Below are positions 33,624 to 43,181 of a DNA stretch of 64,000 nt, piece after piece. A model generated the notes under the pieces. That model did not search any database, was not told where the DNA came from, and was given only the letters and a program-made list of their open reading frames with translations. Position 1 is the stretch's first letter, and each line of letters begins with the position of its first letter. Source of the stretch: Mariniflexile jejuense (GTDB lineage Bacteria > Bacteroidota > Bacteroidia > Flavobacteriales > Flavobacteriaceae); assembly GCF_042675665.1 (NCBI RefSeq), contig NZ_JBHTJI010000001.1, positions 2,418,001 through 2,482,000 of the forward strand, written 5' to 3'. A program made the translations under genes and the position numbers.

Positions 33624-34514
33624 ATGATGAAAAAATTAAAAAATATAATAGGTTTCTTTTTAATAACTGTTTTGGCATTTACAAGTTGTCAAGAAGACGA
33701 TTTATCATTTGGAGAACTAGTAGCACCGTCAAATATTGAAATTTCAGTTACGTATATTGATGATAACGCTGAATCACCTGCTCCAGGATTAGGAAGCGGA
33801 GAAATTAAAGTATCTGCAAAAGCCGATAATGCAACAGCATATCAATTTGTAATTCAAGGTCAAACAAAGCTTCAAAAATCGGGTAGTGCATCGCACACAT
33901 TTACAACACTTGGTACAAACACCTATGCTGTTACTGTAGTTGCTTTTGGAACAGGAGGTATGTCTTCAAGTAAAACTATAGAGGTTGAAGTACTAGCTTT
34001 ATATGAGCCACCAGCCGATTTATTAACTATGCTAACATCTAATAGTTCAAGAACTTGGAAAATAGCATCAACTGTTAATAAACATTTCGGTTTGGGTTCA
34101 ATAGGAGGACCAGAATTTGAATATTATGGTGCAGCTCCTGGTGATAAAGCCAATTCAGGAATGTACGATGATAGATATACGTTTAATGTAGATGGAACAT
34201 TTACACATAATGTAGGACCAGATGGTTTTGTGTTCGGACGCGAAAATTTAATTAATGAATTAGGTGGTTCTGGTGGTACTGCAAATGGCGCAGACATAGA
34301 AAACTACACGTTTAGCACATATTCGGCACAATGGACTTTAACTGCTCCAAACGAAGTTGAAACATTAAGTTTAACAGGTATTGGTTTTATTGGATATTAT
34401 GTAGGCGGAAACCATAGTTATAAAATAGTTAGTCGTTCGGCTGATGAAATGATTATTAGCACCACAGATGGAAACGGTCAATTTGATTGGTGGTTTAGAT
34501 TAATACCTGAATAA
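33624..34514 (+). CDS. PKD-like surface lipoprotein of the glucan locus
   Basis: 296 residues. Lipobox at Cys22 (LAFTSC). A PKD-like domain (~28-130: APSNIEISVTYIDD, then YAVTVVAFGTGG) is followed by a C-terminal domain with SRTWKIASTVNKHFGLG, DDRYTFNVDGTFTHNVG and FDWWFRLIPE. This layout recurs in flavobacterial laminarin loci, usually annotated as PKD-domain protein or vaguely as a glucanase; no catalytic pair is evident. It is probably a second surface glycan-binding protein. An ATG-ATG pair starts the frame, and either may be used. A hairpin terminator separates it from the GH16 gene. Confidence 0.75.
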   Translation: MMKKLKNIIGFFLITVLAFTSCQEDDLSFGELVAPSNIEISVTYIDDNAESPAPGLGSGEIKVSAKADNATAYQFVIQGQTKLQKSGSASHTFTTLGTNTYAVTVVAFGTGGMSSSKTIEVEVLALYEPPADLLTMLTSNSSRTWKIASTVNKHFGLGSIGGPEFEYYGAAPGDKANSGMYDDRYTFNVDGTFTHNVGPDGFVFGRENLINELGGSGGTANGADIENYTFSTYSAQWTLTAPNEVETLSLTGIGFIGYYVGGNHSYKIVSRSADEMIISTTDGNGQFDWWFRLIPE

Positions 34515-34537
34515 GAGGGTAATTAATAGCGTAAAGA

Positions 34538-34564
34538 AGGGAGATTTTATGTCTCCCTCTTTTT
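34538..34564 (+). terminator. Intra-operon hairpin terminator before the GH16 gene
   Basis: Stem AGGGAGA / TCTCCCT (34538-34544 with 34552-34558), a 7-nt loop, then CTCTTTTT. It lies in the 53-bp gap between the second binding lipoprotein and GH16, in the middle of the locus. It may reduce expression of the enzymes relative to the transport and binding proteins. Confidence 0.6.
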
Positions 34565-34567
34565 AAA

Positions 34568-35698
34568 ATGAAGAAATATAAAATAGAAAAAATGTTTAAA
34601 AAGATGCTATACATCATTCAAATTGCTTTTGTAATGCTTTTATCATGTTCAGGCGGTAGTGATGATACTACACCCGAACAACCTAAAGCCATAATACCAA
34701 CAAACTTAGCACTACAAATTGTTGTATCTGGTACAAACAGTAGCAACCCTAACGGTGATGGCTCAGGTAGTATTACTTGTAACGCTAGTGCAACAAATGC
34801 TGTTTCTTATGGTTTTAAAATAGGTAGCGAAGCTGAAGTAAAAAATACAACAGGCATTTTTAATTATACATGTACTAAAGAAGGTTTAAATGATTATATC
34901 ATAACTGTTTTTGCATATTCAAGTTCAAATAATAGTATTAGCGATTTTAAAAAAGTAGCAGTTTTTGTTACCGAAAAAGGCCCTCAATTAATTTGGTCTG
35001 ACGAGTTTAATACCAATGGCGCACCAGATGTTACAAAATGGGGTTACGATTTAGGTAACGGTTGTCCAACTAATTGTGGTTGGGGTAATGGCGAAAAAGA
35101 ATTTTACACAAACAGAACCGATAACGTTAAAGTTGAAAATGGCGTTTTAAAAATCATTGCTAAAAAAGAAAATTATCAAGGTTCAGAATATACATCTGCT
35201 AGATTATTAACCAAAGGAAAATTCGATTTTACCTATGGTAGAGTAGATGTAAGAGCCAAATTACCATCTGGCGCTGGTACTTGGCCAGCTATTTGGATGT
35301 TGGGCGCTAATATAGATGCTGTAGGTTGGCCAGCATGTGGTGAAATAGACATTATGGAACATTGGGGTTACAATCCAACATTTATTTCAAGTGCTACACA
35401 TACACCATCATGTTCTGGTGGTTGTGCTAATACTAAAGTGGGAGAAACTACAATAACGGATTACGCTACGCAATTCCATGTATATAGTCTAGAATGGACA
35501 GAAACCGAACTTAAATTTTTAATAGATAATGTTGTTAAATATAGCTATAAACCAGCCGTTAGAAACAGCAGTACATGGCCTTATACAGCACCACAGTTTT
35601 TAATTTTAAATGTAGCTATGGGCGGTAGTTGGTTTTCAATTGACCCAAATTTTACCGAATCTGTAATGGAAGTAGACTACGTTAAAGTATATCAATAA
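34568..35698 (+). CDS. GH16 endo-beta-1,3-glucanase (laminarinase-like) lipoprotein
   Basis: 376 residues. Signal with lipobox ending at Cys27 (FVMLLSC). An N-terminal PKD-like domain (~40-135) precedes the GH16 domain (~138-376: LIWSDEFNTNGAPDVTKWGYDLGNG). The catalytic motif EIDIME is at 259-264 (nucleophile Glu259, acid/base Glu264) in the form GEIDIMEHWG, typical of laminarinases rather than agarases or carrageenases. It is probably displayed at the cell surface, cutting laminarin into oligosaccharides. An alternative start at Met9 would give a tighter signal peptide. The GH3 gene begins 1 bp after the stop. Confidence 0.92.
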   Translation: MKKYKIEKMFKKMLYIIQIAFVMLLSCSGGSDDTTPEQPKAIIPTNLALQIVVSGTNSSNPNGDGSGSITCNASATNAVSYGFKIGSEAEVKNTTGIFNYTCTKEGLNDYIITVFAYSSSNNSISDFKKVAVFVTEKGPQLIWSDEFNTNGAPDVTKWGYDLGNGCPTNCGWGNGEKEFYTNRTDNVKVENGVLKIIAKKENYQGSEYTSARLLTKGKFDFTYGRVDVRAKLPSGAGTWPAIWMLGANIDAVGWPACGEIDIMEHWGYNPTFISSATHTPSCSGGCANTKVGETTITDYATQFHVYSLEWTETELKFLIDNVVKYSYKPAVRNSSTWPYTAPQFLILNVAMGGSWFSIDPNFTESVMEVDYVKVYQ

Positions 35699-35699
35699 T

Positions 35700-37988
35700 A
35701 TGAAGATAAATAACCTATATAATTTACTTATCGTCTTTCTAGTAATCACAATTGTATCGTGTAAAGAGAAAACGGATGCTTTGGGCGAAACAAGTAATTT
35801 AAACGATGCAATAGAAAAGAAAGTTTCCGAATTACTTTCAAAAATGACCTTAGAAGAAAAAATTGGTCAAATGAACCAATACAATGGTTTTTGGGATGTA
35901 ACAGGACCAACACCATCATCAGGAGATGCTTCAAAAAAATACGAACATTTAAAGAAAGGTTACGTTGGCTCCATGCTTAACGTAACAGGTGTTGATGAAG
36001 TAAGAGCAGTTCAAAAAATAGCTGTTGAAGAAACTAGATTGGGTATTCCGTTAATCATTGGTTTTGATGTAATTCATGGTTATGAAACATTAAGCCCTAT
36101 TCCGTTAGCTGAAGCTGCAAGTTGGGATTTAGAAGCTATAAAAAAATCAGCGCAAGTAGCAGCAAAAGAAGCTTCAGCAGCAGGAATAAACTGGACGTTT
36201 GCACCTATGGTTGATATTTCTCGTGATGCCCGCTGGGGACGTGTTATGGAAGGTGCTGGAGAAGACACATATTTGGGTAGTAAAATAGCAACAGCTAGAG
36301 TACAAGGCTTTCAAGGTGATGATTTAGCATCACCAGAAACCATTGCCGCTTGTGCTAAACATTGGGCTGGTTACGGGTTTGCTGAATCGGGTAGAGATTA
36401 TAATACTGTCGATGTTGGTACTTCAACATTAAATAACATCATTTTTCCACCATTTAAAGCAGCTACCGATGCTGGTGTACGAACCTTTATGAATTCTTTT
36501 AACGAGTTAAATGGTATTCCTGCAACAGGAAATGCTTTTTTGCAACGTGATATTTTAAAAGGAAAATGGGGATTTACAGGTTTTGTAGTTTCAGATTGGG
36601 GTTCAATTAATGAAATGATTGCTCATGGGCATGCCAAAAATAAAAAACATGCTGCTGAATTAGCTGCCAACGCAGGTTCAGATATGGATATGGAATCGTA
36701 TGCGTATGTTGACGAGTTGGCAAGTTTAGTTAGAGAAGGTCTTGTAAAAGAAACATTAATAGATGATGCAGCTAGACGTATTTTGAGAGTTAAATTTGAA
36801 CTTGGTTTGTTTGATGACCCATATAAATATTGCAATAAAGAAACTGAAAAGAAGGTTATTGGAAGTCAAGAAATACAGGACGCAGTTTTAGATATGGCTA
36901 AAAAATCAATCGTATTACTTAAAAACGAAAATGCCTTATTACCTCTTAAAAAAGAAGGACAAAAAATAGCTTTAATTGGTGCTTTGGCGGCCGATAAAAC
37001 AAGTCCGTTAGGCAGTTGGCGATTAGCCGCAAAAGATAGTACAGCAGTTTCAGTACTCGAAGGCATGCAAAACTATACAAGCAACACATTAACCTATGCA
37101 AAAGGCGCCAATTTAACACTAGGTAAAACAACATTTCCTTTGGAATTAACAATAAATACTACTGATAAAAGCGAATTTCCACAAGCTATTCAAACAGCAA
37201 AAAATGCCGATGTTGTTGTTATGGTTTTAGGCGAACATGGTTTCCATAGCGGTGAAGCGCGTAGTAGAACAGATTTAGGCTTACCAGGTGTACAACAGGA
37301 ACTTTTAGAAGCTATTTACAAGGTTAATAAAAACATTGTTTTGGTATTAAATAATGGGCGTCCACTAACAATTCCTTGGGCAGATGCACACATTCCCGCT
37401 ATTGTTGAAGCGTGGCAATTAGGTACACAAAGTGGTAATGCCATAGCACAAGTTTTGTATGGCGATTATAACCCGAGTGGAAAATTACCAATGACGTTTC
37501 CTAGAAGCGTTGGGCAAATTCCAATTTATTACAATTATAAAAATACAGGAAGACCAGTTATTCCTGCACCAAACGAAGTGTTTTGGTCGCATTATACCGA
37601 TGAAAGTAATACGCCTCTATATCCGTTCGGGCATGGGTTAAGCTATACTACATTTTCATATAATAATCTTTTAGTTGAAAAGATTTCTAGTGATGAAGTG
37701 AAAGTTTCAGTGAAGGTAAAAAACACTGGAAATGTTGCAGGTAAAGAAGTAGTTCAACTTTACATACGAGATTTATTAGGAAGTATAACCAGACCAGTAA
37801 AAGAATTAAAAGGCTTTGAAATAATTTCTTTAGAGCCAAATAAAGACGTTAAAGTAAGCTTTAACCTCACTAAAAATGAATTAGGATTTTTTAATAATGA
37901 AGGAGACTTTGTTTTAGAACCAGGCGATTTTAAAGTTTTTGTTGGTGGTAGTTCGGAAACCGTTTTAGAAGCTGATTTTAAAATTTAA
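35700..37988 (+). CDS. GH3 beta-glucosidase (BglX-like) lipoprotein
   Basis: 762 residues. Lipobox at Cys21 (ITIVSC). Domains: GH3 N-terminal barrel (~40-375) with nucleophile Asp299 in GFVVSDWGS, the alpha/beta sandwich (~400-615), and a fibronectin-III-like C-terminal domain (~665-750: KNTGNVAGKEVVQLYIRD). It hydrolyses beta-linked gluco-oligosaccharides to glucose, probably in the periplasm. It is coupled to GH16 by a 1-bp gap and is the last gene of the locus, closed by a strong terminator. Confidence 0.93.
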   Translation: MKINNLYNLLIVFLVITIVSCKEKTDALGETSNLNDAIEKKVSELLSKMTLEEKIGQMNQYNGFWDVTGPTPSSGDASKKYEHLKKGYVGSMLNVTGVDEVRAVQKIAVEETRLGIPLIIGFDVIHGYETLSPIPLAEAASWDLEAIKKSAQVAAKEASAAGINWTFAPMVDISRDARWGRVMEGAGEDTYLGSKIATARVQGFQGDDLASPETIAACAKHWAGYGFAESGRDYNTVDVGTSTLNNIIFPPFKAATDAGVRTFMNSFNELNGIPATGNAFLQRDILKGKWGFTGFVVSDWGSINEMIAHGHAKNKKHAAELAANAGSDMDMESYAYVDELASLVREGLVKETLIDDAARRILRVKFELGLFDDPYKYCNKETEKKVIGSQEIQDAVLDMAKKSIVLLKNENALLPLKKEGQKIALIGALAADKTSPLGSWRLAAKDSTAVSVLEGMQNYTSNTLTYAKGANLTLGKTTFPLELTINTTDKSEFPQAIQTAKNADVVVMVLGEHGFHSGEARSRTDLGLPGVQQELLEAIYKVNKNIVLVLNNGRPLTIPWADAHIPAIVEAWQLGTQSGNAIAQVLYGDYNPSGKLPMTFPRSVGQIPIYYNYKNTGRPVIPAPNEVFWSHYTDESNTPLYPFGHGLSYTTFSYNNLLVEKISSDEVKVSVKVKNTGNVAGKEVVQLYIRDLLGSITRPVKELKGFEIISLEPNKDVKVSFNLTKNELGFFNNEGDFVLEPGDFKVFVGGSSETVLEADFKI

Positions 37989-38032
37989 TACATAAAGAAT
38001 TTCATTAAATTAGTTTAATTTGTTTGTTGTTT

Positions 38033-38066
38033 AAAAGGTGTGTTTTAGTTTAACACACCTTTTTTT
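38033..38066 (+). terminator. Terminator at the end of the glucan utilization locus
   Basis: A 12-bp stem (AAAAGGTGTGTT / AACACACCTTTT, 38033-38044 with 38052-38063), a 7-nt loop and a T-run. Confidence 0.85.
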
Positions 38067-38098
38067 CTTTACTTTGTAGTAAACCCTCATAATATTCT

Positions 38099-38782
38099 AT
38101 GTTTGATGATATTTTAGCGGCCATTCCTTTTGGAATAATTTTAGCGTTCACTATTGGTCCTGTTTTTTTTGTGCTGCTTGAAACGAGTGCAACAAAAGGT
38201 TTTAAAAGCGCCTTAATTTTTGATTGTGGCGTTATGTTGGCAGATATTATATTCATTTTAGTAGCTTTTTTTAGTACTAGTAAACTGCTTGAAACCATAA
38301 AAGACGATCCTAGTTTTTTAATTTTTGGCGGTGTTTTGTTAGTAACTTATGGATTTATTTCATTCATTAAAACATCAAAATCCTTTCGAGAAATTGTTAG
38401 AGAATACCATAAAATTGAAATAAAACGCGGCTATGGAAAACTATTTTTAAAAGGCTTTTTACTCAATTTTATTAATATAGGTGTGCTATTAGGTTGGGTG
38501 GCATTTATAGTTATTGCCAATTCAATTACAAGTTCTAACGATGGTGTAGTAGTGTTTTTAAGCACTATTTTAATAGTCTATTTTTTAGTCGATTTAGTTA
38601 AAATAGTTATAGCCAAAAAACTTAAAAGCAGATTAACACCACGCATTATATTCAAAACCAAAAAAATAATAGCTTTAGTTATTTTAGGTTTTGGCGTATT
38701 GCTTTTAGTTCAAGGGTTTTTTCCTAAGGAAAAAGAACTTATTAAAGAGAAATTGGAAAAAATAAGTCCTATTAAAAAATAA
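38099..38782 (+). CDS. LysE family translocator
   Basis: 227 residues with about six membrane helices. The N-terminus (FGIILAFTIGPVFFVLLETSATKGFKSALIFDCGVMLADIIFI) carries the LysE/RhtB signature. It probably exports an amino acid or derivative across the inner membrane; the substrate is unknown. It has a free-standing position between the glucan locus terminator and a tRNA gene on the other strand. Confidence 0.85.
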   Translation: MFDDILAAIPFGIILAFTIGPVFFVLLETSATKGFKSALIFDCGVMLADIIFILVAFFSTSKLLETIKDDPSFLIFGGVLLVTYGFISFIKTSKSFREIVREYHKIEIKRGYGKLFLKGFLLNFINIGVLLGWVAFIVIANSITSSNDGVVVFLSTILIVYFLVDLVKIVIAKKLKSRLTPRIIFKTKKIIALVILGFGVLLLVQGFFPKEKELIKEKLEKISPIKK

Positions 38783-38790
38783 GGCATAAA

Positions 38791-38822
38791 AAAAACCCTC
38801 AACAAATTGCTAAGGGTTTTTT
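38791..38822. terminator. Bidirectional terminator between LysE gene and tRNA-Cys
   Basis: Stem AAAAACCCT / AGGGTTTTT (38791-38799 with 38813-38821) with A-rich and T-rich flanks, so it can end both the plus-strand LysE gene and the minus-strand tRNA transcript. Confidence 0.75.
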
Positions 38823-38823
38823 G

Positions 38824-38894
38824 AGGTGTCGAGCGGATTCGAACCGCTGTAGCAGCTTTTGCAGAGCTGAGCCTAGCCACTCGGCCACGACACC
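38824..38894 (-). tRNA. tRNA-Cys (anticodon GCA)
   Basis: A full cloverleaf folds on the minus strand: a 7-bp acceptor (GGTGTCG / CGACACC), a D arm containing AGTGGCTA, an anticodon stem CAGCT / AGCTG with loop CTGCAAA (anticodon GCA), and a T arm AGCGG-TTCGAAT-CCGCT. The discriminator base is U, as expected for Cys. 71 nt; CCA is not encoded. A bidirectional terminator follows it. Confidence 0.95.
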
Positions 38895-38944
38895 TTAATT
38901 GCGATGCAAATTTAAAAAAAATTAAGACTTTACAACAGTTAAAA

Positions 38945-39307
<363 letters not shown>

Positions 39308-39337
39308 GTTAGGTGGTTTTAAGTCGGTAAAATTACC

Positions 39338-39345
39338 TAATTTTG
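39338..39345 (+). promoter_or_regulatory. Candidate -7 promoter box for glnS
   Basis: TAATTTTG matches TAnnTTTG and is followed by CAC, in the folB/glnS divergent gap, 41 bp before the glnS ATG. Confidence 0.5.
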
Positions 39346-39386
39346 CACAATATTTTTTGTTTAATTACCTATTGCCAAACATTTTT

Positions 39387-41393
39387 ATGTCTGAAGAAAA
39401 AAAATCACTCAACTTTTTAGAGCAAATTATAGAGAAAGATTTAGCTAGTGGCATGCCACAAAACAAACTTCGTTTTCGTTTTCCGCCAGAGCCTAATGGT
39501 TATTTACACATTGGGCATACAAAAGCTATAGGTATAAGTTTTGGTTTGGGAGAAAAATATAATGCGCCAGTAAACCTTCGTTTTGATGATACCAATCCTG
39601 CCAAAGAAGAACAGGAATATGTTGATGCTATAAAGGAAGATGTTGCTTGGTTGGGTTATAAATGGGATAAGGAATTGTTTTCATCCGATTATTTTCAGCA
39701 ATTATACGATTGGGCAGTACAATTTATTAAAGAAGGAAAAGCCTATGTAGATTCGCAAACTAGTGAAGCTATGGCAGAACAAAAGGGTACACCAACACAA
39801 CCAGGTGTTGATGGTCCATACAGAAATAGAAGTGTTGCCGAAAATTTAGAGTTATTCGAACGTATGAAAGCGGGCGAGTTTGAAGAAGGCACACACATTT
39901 TACGTGCAAAAATAGACATGCAACACCCAAATATGTTGATGCGCGACCCAATTATGTATCGTATTTTAAAAAAGCATCATCATAGAACTGGAGATGATTG
40001 GTGTATTTACCCAATGTACGATTGGACACATGGTGAAAGTGATTATATCGAACAAATTTCACATTCATTATGTTCATTAGAATTTAAACCTCACAGAGAG
40101 CTTTACGACTGGTTTTTAGATCAAGTAGTAGACAAAACGTTAGTAAGACCTAAACAACGCGAGTTTGCGCGCTTAAACCTAAGTTATACCATTATGAGTA
40201 AACGTAAGTTGCTTAAATTGGTTGAAGATGGTATTGTACGTGGTTGGGACGACCCACGAATGCCAACTATTTCTGGATTACGACGCAGGGGTTATACACC
40301 AAATTCACTTAGAAAATTTGTAGAAACCGTAGGTGTTGCAAAACGTGATAATATTATTGATGTATCACTTTTAGAATTTTGCATTCGTGAAGATTTAAAT
40401 AAAACAGCACCACGTGTTATGGCTGTTTTAGACCCTACAAAACTGGTTATTACAAACTATCCAGAAGATAAGGAAGAATGGTTGGAAGCTGAAAACAATC
40501 AAGAAGATGATAGTGCAGGTTTTAGAAAAGTGCCATTTTCACGAGAATTATACATTGAGAAAGACGACTTTAAAGAAGAAGCAAATAGCAAATATTTCCG
40601 ATTAAGCTTAGGTAAAGAAGTTCGATTAAAAAACGCCTACATCATTAAAGGTGAGGGTGTTAAAAAAGATGCCGAAGGAAATATTACTGAAATACACTGT
40701 ACCTATTCTGAAGATACCTCTAAAAAAGTAAAAGGCACCTTGCATTGGGTTTCTATAAAACATGCTATAAAAGCAGAAGTTAGAGAATACGACCGTTTGT
40801 TTATGGATGAAGCGCCAGATAGCTACCAAGACAAAGATTTTATGGAGTTTTTAAATCCTGAATCGTTAAAAATGGTAGAAGCTTATGTAGAACCAAGTTT
40901 ACTTGAAGCTAAAGTAGGCGATAGGTTTCAGTTTCAACGTTTAGGGTATTTTAATGTTGATAACGACTCAACTTCATCAAAATTAGTATTTAATAAAACG
41001 GTTGGATTGCGTGATACTTGGGCAAAACAAGAGGCAACAAATACCGTTGAAAACAAGCCCATTCAACAACAAACCACTAATTCGCAACCACAACGAAAAG
41101 CCATTGATGTTATTCAGCAATTAGGAAAAAAATACACCAATCTTCCTGAAGAAAAACAGTTGAAAGTAAAAGCTGAAATTCAGCAATTAGCGAAAGATGT
41201 TAGCTATGACGAGTTACAACCATTATTTAATACCGCAGCAAAAAAAGTTGGAACGCGCATAGCAGTTGTGCTAACTTTGGGTGTTTTGATTAAAAATGGC
41301 TTACAACGTAATAATGAGATTGATGATTTTATTACAAATGCTTTAGAAGATTCTAACACAAATTTAGTAGAAGAAGCAAAAGCAATTAATTAG
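39387..41393 (+). CDS. glnS: Glutaminyl-tRNA synthetase with C-terminal extension
   Basis: 668 residues from the ATG at 39387, where the conserved N-terminus SLNFLEQIIEKDLASG begins. Class I motifs: PPEPNGYLHIGHTKA (HIGH) and MSKRKLL near residue 271 (KMSKS-like). Charges tRNA-Gln directly, so the cell need not use the GatCAB route for Gln. After the usual anticodon-binding domain comes a Gln/Thr linker and a helical extension of about 95 residues (from ~570: KAIDVIQQLGKKYTNLPEE), reminiscent of YqeY/GatB-tail domains fused to some GlnRS. Earlier in-frame Met codons precede a promoter box and are rejected. Confidence 0.95.
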   Translation: MSEEKKSLNFLEQIIEKDLASGMPQNKLRFRFPPEPNGYLHIGHTKAIGISFGLGEKYNAPVNLRFDDTNPAKEEQEYVDAIKEDVAWLGYKWDKELFSSDYFQQLYDWAVQFIKEGKAYVDSQTSEAMAEQKGTPTQPGVDGPYRNRSVAENLELFERMKAGEFEEGTHILRAKIDMQHPNMLMRDPIMYRILKKHHHRTGDDWCIYPMYDWTHGESDYIEQISHSLCSLEFKPHRELYDWFLDQVVDKTLVRPKQREFARLNLSYTIMSKRKLLKLVEDGIVRGWDDPRMPTISGLRRRGYTPNSLRKFVETVGVAKRDNIIDVSLLEFCIREDLNKTAPRVMAVLDPTKLVITNYPEDKEEWLEAENNQEDDSAGFRKVPFSRELYIEKDDFKEEANSKYFRLSLGKEVRLKNAYIIKGEGVKKDAEGNITEIHCTYSEDTSKKVKGTLHWVSIKHAIKAEVREYDRLFMDEAPDSYQDKDFMEFLNPESLKMVEAYVEPSLLEAKVGDRFQFQRLGYFNVDNDSTSSKLVFNKTVGLRDTWAKQEATNTVENKPIQQQTTNSQPQRKAIDVIQQLGKKYTNLPEEKQLKVKAEIQQLAKDVSYDELQPLFNTAAKKVGTRIAVVLTLGVLIKNGLQRNNEIDDFITNALEDSNTNLVEEAKAIN

Positions 41394-41467
41394 CTTTAAG
41401 TGACTTAAAATAAATTATGTGTCATAAATTTTGATATATTTAACATCTAACTTTAACTATTAGTATT

Positions 41468-41953
41468 ATGGATTTTTTAAACATTTATGCAATTCTAGTA
41501 GCAGCAGTTTCTGCTCTAGTTGTGGGCTTTATTTGGTATAATCCAAAAGTTTTTGGAAACGCTTGGATGCAAGCGGCAGGTTTAACAGAAGATCAATTAA
41601 AAGGCGGAAACATGGCTAAAATATTTGGTTTAGCCTTATTGTTTGCTTTTTTACTTGCAAGCGCATTACCAGCAATAGTGGTGCATCAAATGGGTGCATT
41701 AAGTTTAACTGGTGGCGATTCTAGCAAAGCATTACAATCTTATTCAGATTTTATGACCGATTACGGAAATAATTTTAGAACCTTTAAACACGGTGTTTTA
41801 CACGGTGTAATAGCTGGTATATTTATAGCATTACCAATTTTAGGCACCAATGCATTGTTTGAACGTAAAAGCGCCAAATACATCTTTATAAATGCAGGCT
41901 ATTGGATAGTTACACTTGGTATTATGGGCGGCATTATTTGTGCTTGGAAATAA
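41468..41953 (+). CDS. DUF1761 family membrane protein
   Basis: 161 residues with four hydrophobic helices. The N-terminal pattern (YAILVAAVSALVVGFIWYNPKVFGNAWMQAAGL) and the C-terminal GYWIVTLGIMGGIICAWK are those of DUF1761. Inner-membrane protein of unknown function. It stands alone, with its own terminator (41980-42012). Confidence 0.85.
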   Translation: MDFLNIYAILVAAVSALVVGFIWYNPKVFGNAWMQAAGLTEDQLKGGNMAKIFGLALLFAFLLASALPAIVVHQMGALSLTGGDSSKALQSYSDFMTDYGNNFRTFKHGVLHGVIAGIFIALPILGTNALFERKSAKYIFINAGYWIVTLGIMGGIICAWK

Positions 41954-41979
41954 TAATTTGTAAACTTTTAACATACATA

Positions 41980-42012
41980 AAGACTGAAGTGTTTTAACTT
42001 CGGTCTTTTTAT
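41980..42012 (+). terminator. Terminator after the DUF1761 gene
   Basis: Stem AAGACTGAAGT with ACTTCGGTCTT (41980-41990 with 41997-42007; one G-T pair), a 6-nt loop and a T-run. It ends only a few bases before the GTG start of the next gene. Confidence 0.8.
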
Positions 42013-42019
42013 TTTTATA

Positions 42020-43177
42020 GTGAAATCATTTCAAATTTATTATACCGTTGAAAGCCTTCCAAAAGCATGGAATAGCATAGTTGCACACGATGTTTTTCTT
42101 CAAACAAGTTATTTAAAAGCACTTGAAGAAGCATCACCAAAAAACATTCAATTTTTTTATGTTGGTGTTTTTAAAAATGATGTTTTAGTTGGTATTGCTA
42201 TTATTCAAAGAGTTCAATTATATCTAAAAGATATGTTCAGAACCATAAAAGTATCTTGTACAAAAGAGTTTTTTCGCGATGTGGTTTCAAAAATATTAAA
42301 AGGCAACATTTTAGTAGCGGGAAACTTAACGCATACAGGGCAACACAGCTTGTTTTTTCAAGAAGAAAACATAGCACAGCATGAGTATCTAAAGTTGATT
42401 TTTGAAGCTTTAGAAACGATTAAAAGCGATATAAAAGCAAAACAAAACAAAACCATTCGTGCTATAATGTTTAAAGATTATTTTGAAGAAGACACCATTC
42501 ATTTAGAACATAACTTTTTCAAAATAAATAAACTACATAAGGTTACTGTACAACCTAATATGATAATGCCTATAGATGAAAAATGGGTAACAATGAACAA
42601 TTATATTTCGGCTTTAAACAAAAAATATAAATCAAGATACAAACGTGCTAAAACAAAGTTAGGTTCAATTACATGTGAAGAATTAAGTTTAGAAAGCATT
42701 CAGCAAAACTCAAAAAAACTTCATCAATTGTACTTAAATGTGTCTAATAACGCGAAGTTTAACACCTTTTTATTACCTGAAAATCATTTTTATAGCTTAA
42801 AGAAACACCTAACAAACAATTTTAAAGTTTTTGGCTATTATTTAAATGATGAATTGGTTGGGTTTTACACCTTAATATTGAATGCTACTACCTTAGAAAC
42901 CTACTTTTTGGGTTATGATTCTAAACATCAATATAACAACCAACTGTATTTAAACATGTTGTATGATATGGCAAAATTTGCTATTGAAAATAACTTTAAA
43001 AATGTTGTGTATGCCAGAACCGCTATGGAAATAAAAAGTTCGGTAGGCGCGAAGGCAAAAACCATGCAGGTTTATATAAAACATACCAATAGTTTTATAA
43101 ATGCGCTTTTAAAACAGATTTTTAGTTTAATGAACCCAAAACAAAACTGGGAAGAACGCCATCCATTTAAAGCATAA
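42020..43177 (+). CDS. GNAT / FemAB-like acyltransferase, GTG start
   Basis: 385 residues from a GTG at 42020. The C-terminal half (HQLYLNVSNNAKFNTFLLPENHF, then KVFGYYLNDELVGFYTLI and TTLETYFLGYD) resembles the FemAB-like proteins loosely named peptidoglycan-biosynthesis or GNAT proteins. Cytoplasmic, substrate unknown. The GTG lies about 12 bp after the upstream terminator's T-run, leaving little room for a promoter, so read-through or a later start is possible. The gene converges with the SPFH gene over a shared terminator. Confidence 0.7.
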   Translation: MKSFQIYYTVESLPKAWNSIVAHDVFLQTSYLKALEEASPKNIQFFYVGVFKNDVLVGIAIIQRVQLYLKDMFRTIKVSCTKEFFRDVVSKILKGNILVAGNLTHTGQHSLFFQEENIAQHEYLKLIFEALETIKSDIKAKQNKTIRAIMFKDYFEEDTIHLEHNFFKINKLHKVTVQPNMIMPIDEKWVTMNNYISALNKKYKSRYKRAKTKLGSITCEELSLESIQQNSKKLHQLYLNVSNNAKFNTFLLPENHFYSLKKHLTNNFKVFGYYLNDELVGFYTLILNATTLETYFLGYDSKHQYNNQLYLNMLYDMAKFAIENNFKNVVYARTAMEIKSSVGAKAKTMQVYIKHTNSFINALLKQIFSLMNPKQNWEERHPFKA

Positions 43178-43181
43178 AAAA

